Assembly: GCA_021798675.1 (NCBI GenBank)
Contig: JAJZGE010000053.1
Span: 1-8,382, forward strand
Length of the DNA: 8,382 nt
Reading direction: 5' to 3'
Source of the DNA: Pseudomonadota bacterium
GTDB taxonomy: Bacteria; Pseudomonadota; Gammaproteobacteria; Xanthomonadales; Rhodanobacteraceae
A program made the position numbers and the translations under genes. How positions within the stretch are numbered: position 1 is the stretch's first letter; every line of letters starts with the position of its first letter. The notes beneath the pieces are model-generated. The model saw nothing but the letters and a program-made list of their open reading frames with translations. It was not told the origin of the DNA and ran no database searches. This document shows positions 5,990 through 8,382 of the stretch, one piece after another.

Positions 5990-7585
5990 ATGGCAGCAGC
6001 GCAGGATCGAGTCGTCACAGGAGCGGTGCAGGTGCATGCCGACGCGAGCGGCTACGAGGCCATCCTGACACCGCAGGCGCTGGACTTTCTGGCCCGGCTG
6101 CATCGTCGTTTCGATGCCACCAGGCAGCAGCTGCTGCAGGCCCGGCGCGCGCGCCAGGCGACCTACGACGCCGGTGCGCTGCCGGATTTCCGCGCGGATA
6201 CCGCCGCGATCCGCGCCTCGGACTGGAGCGTGGCACCGATCCCGGCGGCGCTGCAGGATCGCCGCGTCGAGATCACCGGCCCGGTCGAGCGCAAGATGAT
6301 CATCAACGCGCTGAACTCCGGCGCCAAGGTGTTCATGGCGGATTTCGAGGACTCCTCCGCACCCACCTTCGCCAACCAGCTCGACGGCCAGGTCAACCTG
6401 CGCGATGCGGTGGCCGGCCGGATTGAATACAGCAGCCCGGAAGGCCGGCAGTACCGCGTCGGCGACCAGCCGGCGGTGCTGGTGGTGCGCCCGCGCGGCT
6501 GGCACCTGGTCGACCGCCACTTCAGCGTGGACGGCGTCACGATGGCCGGCTCGCTGGTGGATTTTGGTCTGTATGCCTTCCACAACGCCGCCGCGCTGCA
6601 GGCGCGCGATCGCGGCCCGTATTTCTATTTGCCCAAGCTGGAGGCAATGGAGGAAGCCGCGCTGTGGGACGCGGTGATGGCGTTCGCCGAGGACGCCTTG
6701 CAGCTGCCCGCCGGCTGCATGAAGGTCACCGTGCTGATCGAGACACTCCCGGCCGCCTTCCAGATGGACGAAATCCTGCACGCCCTGCGCGGGCGGGTGG
6801 TCGGCCTCAACTGCGGCCGCTGGGACTACATCTTCTCGTACCTGAAAACTCTGCGCGGTCACCGCGACCGCCTGCTGCCGGAGCGCGGCCAGGTGCTGAT
6901 GACGGTGCCGTTCCTGAAGGCCTACTCCGAGCTGCTGATCAAGACCTGCCACCGCCGCGGCGCGTTCGCGATGGGCGGCATGGCAGCGCAGATTCCGATC
7001 AAGGGCGATGAGGCGGCGAACGAGGCCGCATTGGCCAAGGTGCGCGCCGACAAGCTGCGCGAGGTGCAGGCTGGCCACGACGGCACCTGGGTCGCACATC
7101 CGGCGCTGGTGCCGGTGGCGCAGGCGATCTTCGATGAATACATGCCGGCACCGAACCAGCTGCAGCGCCTGCGCGAGGACGTCAACGTGACGCGCGAACA
7201 GCTGCTGGCCGCGCCGAACGGCACGATCACCCGCAGCGGCTTCGACAACAACGTCGAGGTGTGTCTGCGCTACACCGCCGCATGGCTGGACGGACTCGGC
7301 TGCGTGCCGATCCACCACCTGATGGAGGACGCCGCCACCGCCGAGATCGCGCGCGCGCAGCTCTGGCAGTGGCTGCATCACGGCGGGCTGGAGTTTTCCG
7401 ACCACGCGCCGATCGACCTGGCGCTGTTCGATCATGCGCTGGCCACCCACGTGCACCGACTGCGTGACAGCCAGCACCCCGGCGCCGCCCGCGCCGACGA
7501 CGCCGCCGCGCTGTTGTCCGCCTTGACCCATGCCGACCAGCTCGGTGATTTCCTCACCCTGTCCGCCTACGAAAAACTCGCCTGA
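5990..7585 (+). CDS. aceB: Malate synthase A
   Basis: A 531-residue cytoplasmic enzyme of the glyoxylate shunt that condenses glyoxylate with acetyl-CoA to give malate, letting cells grow on acetate or fatty acids. Length is nearly that of E. coli AceB. Landmarks: [15 protein letters not shown] (113-127), VVRPRGWH with R167 as the likely catalytic arginine, LIET with the metal ligand E251, GRWDYIFS with the metal ligand D279, and HLMEDAAT with the catalytic base D447. The lack of the long inserted domain marks it as form A rather than form G. ATG 5990 follows GGAG at 5979-5982 with a 7-base gap. It is divergent from the LysR gene. aceA follows 103 bp later on the same strand with the same Shine-Dalgarno spacing, but a large hairpin lies between them. 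Confidence 0.96.
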   Translation: MAAAQDRVVTGAVQVHADASGYEAILTPQALDFLARLHRRFDATRQQLLQARRARQATYDAGALPDFRADTAAIRASDWSVAPIPAALQDRRVEITGPVERKMIINALNSGAKVFMADFEDSSAPTFANQLDGQVNLRDAVAGRIEYSSPEGRQYRVGDQPAVLVVRPRGWHLVDRHFSVDGVTMAGSLVDFGLYAFHNAAALQARDRGPYFYLPKLEAMEEAALWDAVMAFAEDALQLPAGCMKVTVLIETLPAAFQMDEILHALRGRVVGLNCGRWDYIFSYLKTLRGHRDRLLPERGQVLMTVPFLKAYSELLIKTCHRRGAFAMGGMAAQIPIKGDEAANEAALAKVRADKLREVQAGHDGTWVAHPALVPVAQAIFDEYMPAPNQLQRLREDVNVTREQLLAAPNGTITRSGFDNNVEVCLRYTAAWLDGLGCVPIHHLMEDAATAEIARAQLWQWLHHGGLEFSDHAPIDLALFDHALATHVHRLRDSQHPGAARADDAAALLSALTHADQLGDFLTLSAYEKLA

Positions 7586-7598
7586 AACCACCTCATGC

Positions 7599-7661
7599 AG
7601 GAGCGCACCCTGTGCGCGAATGGACTTCACGCTCATCCGATCGCGCACAGGGTGCGTTCCT
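7599..7661. repeat. REP/BIME-like inverted repeat between aceB and aceA
   Basis: Two 21-base arms, 7599-7619 and 7641-7661, are complementary at 20 of 21 positions; the exception would be a G-U pair in RNA. A 21-base loop separates them. Each arm is itself a small palindrome (GCGCA-CCCTG-TGCGC). Read on the minus strand, the right arm sits next to GTAG (GTAGGAACGCACC), and the left arm has GCAGGAGCGCACC. A GTAG tetranucleotide beside a short palindrome is the hallmark of bacterial REP sequences mobilised by RAYT transposases, and two in inverted orientation make a BIME. From memory, GGAGCGCACCCTGTGCGCGA-type repeats are common in Rhodanobacteraceae; this was not searched. There is no T-tract, so an ordinary terminator is unlikely, but it would form a long stem in the aceB-aceA mRNA. 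Confidence 0.75.
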
Positions 7662-7688
7662 ACGCCAACACCATCACGGAGTCACCTC

Positions 7689-8382
<694 letters not shown>

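Noticed and set aside
5963..7648. Long minus-strand frame of 561 codons opposite aceB
   Set aside because: It is a shadow of a clearly conserved malate synthase gene, with biased composition and no recognisable domain.

Overview
The window is about 8.4 kb of high-GC, densely packed bacterial chromosome. Codon thirds are mostly G or C. The gene set is close to gammaproteobacterial housekeeping genes (YadG/YadH, TruC, ArfB, malate synthase A, isocitrate lyase). High GC, a CysB-like LysR regulator beside the glyoxylate genes, and a GTAGGA-type REP palindrome suggest Xanthomonadales, most likely the Rhodanobacteraceae (Rhodanobacter/Dyella-like). That placement is inference from style and was not tested by any search.

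Layout, left to right. (1) At the left edge, on the minus strand, is the first 28 codons of a gene for an exported protein, with a near-perfect Shine-Dalgarno sequence and a signal peptide. (2) A 280-bp intergenic stretch rich in inverted repeats separates it from a minus-strand ferredoxin/flavodoxin-NADP+ reductase gene (fpr-like). (3) A 160-bp divergent promoter region holds one TATAATA that can serve as a -10 element in both directions. (4) A tight plus-strand cluster of five genes follows: yadG and yadH (ABC-2 exporter), truC (tRNA pseudouridine-65 synthase), arfB (GGQ ribosome-rescue hydrolase) and a small PlsC-like acyltransferase. Two junctions are 4-bp ATGA overlaps and the other gaps are 22 and 9 bp, so one transcript is likely. 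(5) The cluster meets, tail to tail across 17 bp, a minus-strand CysB-like LysR regulator. (6) A very AT-rich divergent region with a palindrome over facing -35 elements leads into aceB. (7) A 103-bp gap dominated by a long inverted repeat separates aceB from aceA, which runs off the right edge.

Functionally the right third is a glyoxylate-shunt locus: isocitrate lyase makes glyoxylate and succinate, and malate synthase condenses glyoxylate with acetyl-CoA. The divergent LysR gene is the natural candidate regulator. The middle cluster mixes export, tRNA modification, ribosome rescue and lipid acylation, with no obvious single pathway. I found no CRISPR array, tRNA, rRNA, transposase or prophage gene. 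The least explained parts are non-coding: the hairpin-rich region at 87-366, the symmetric promoter near 1171-1177, the GC-rich leader of yadG, the palindrome at 5933-5946 and the inverted repeat between aceB and aceA. I see no clear case for a wholly new system.
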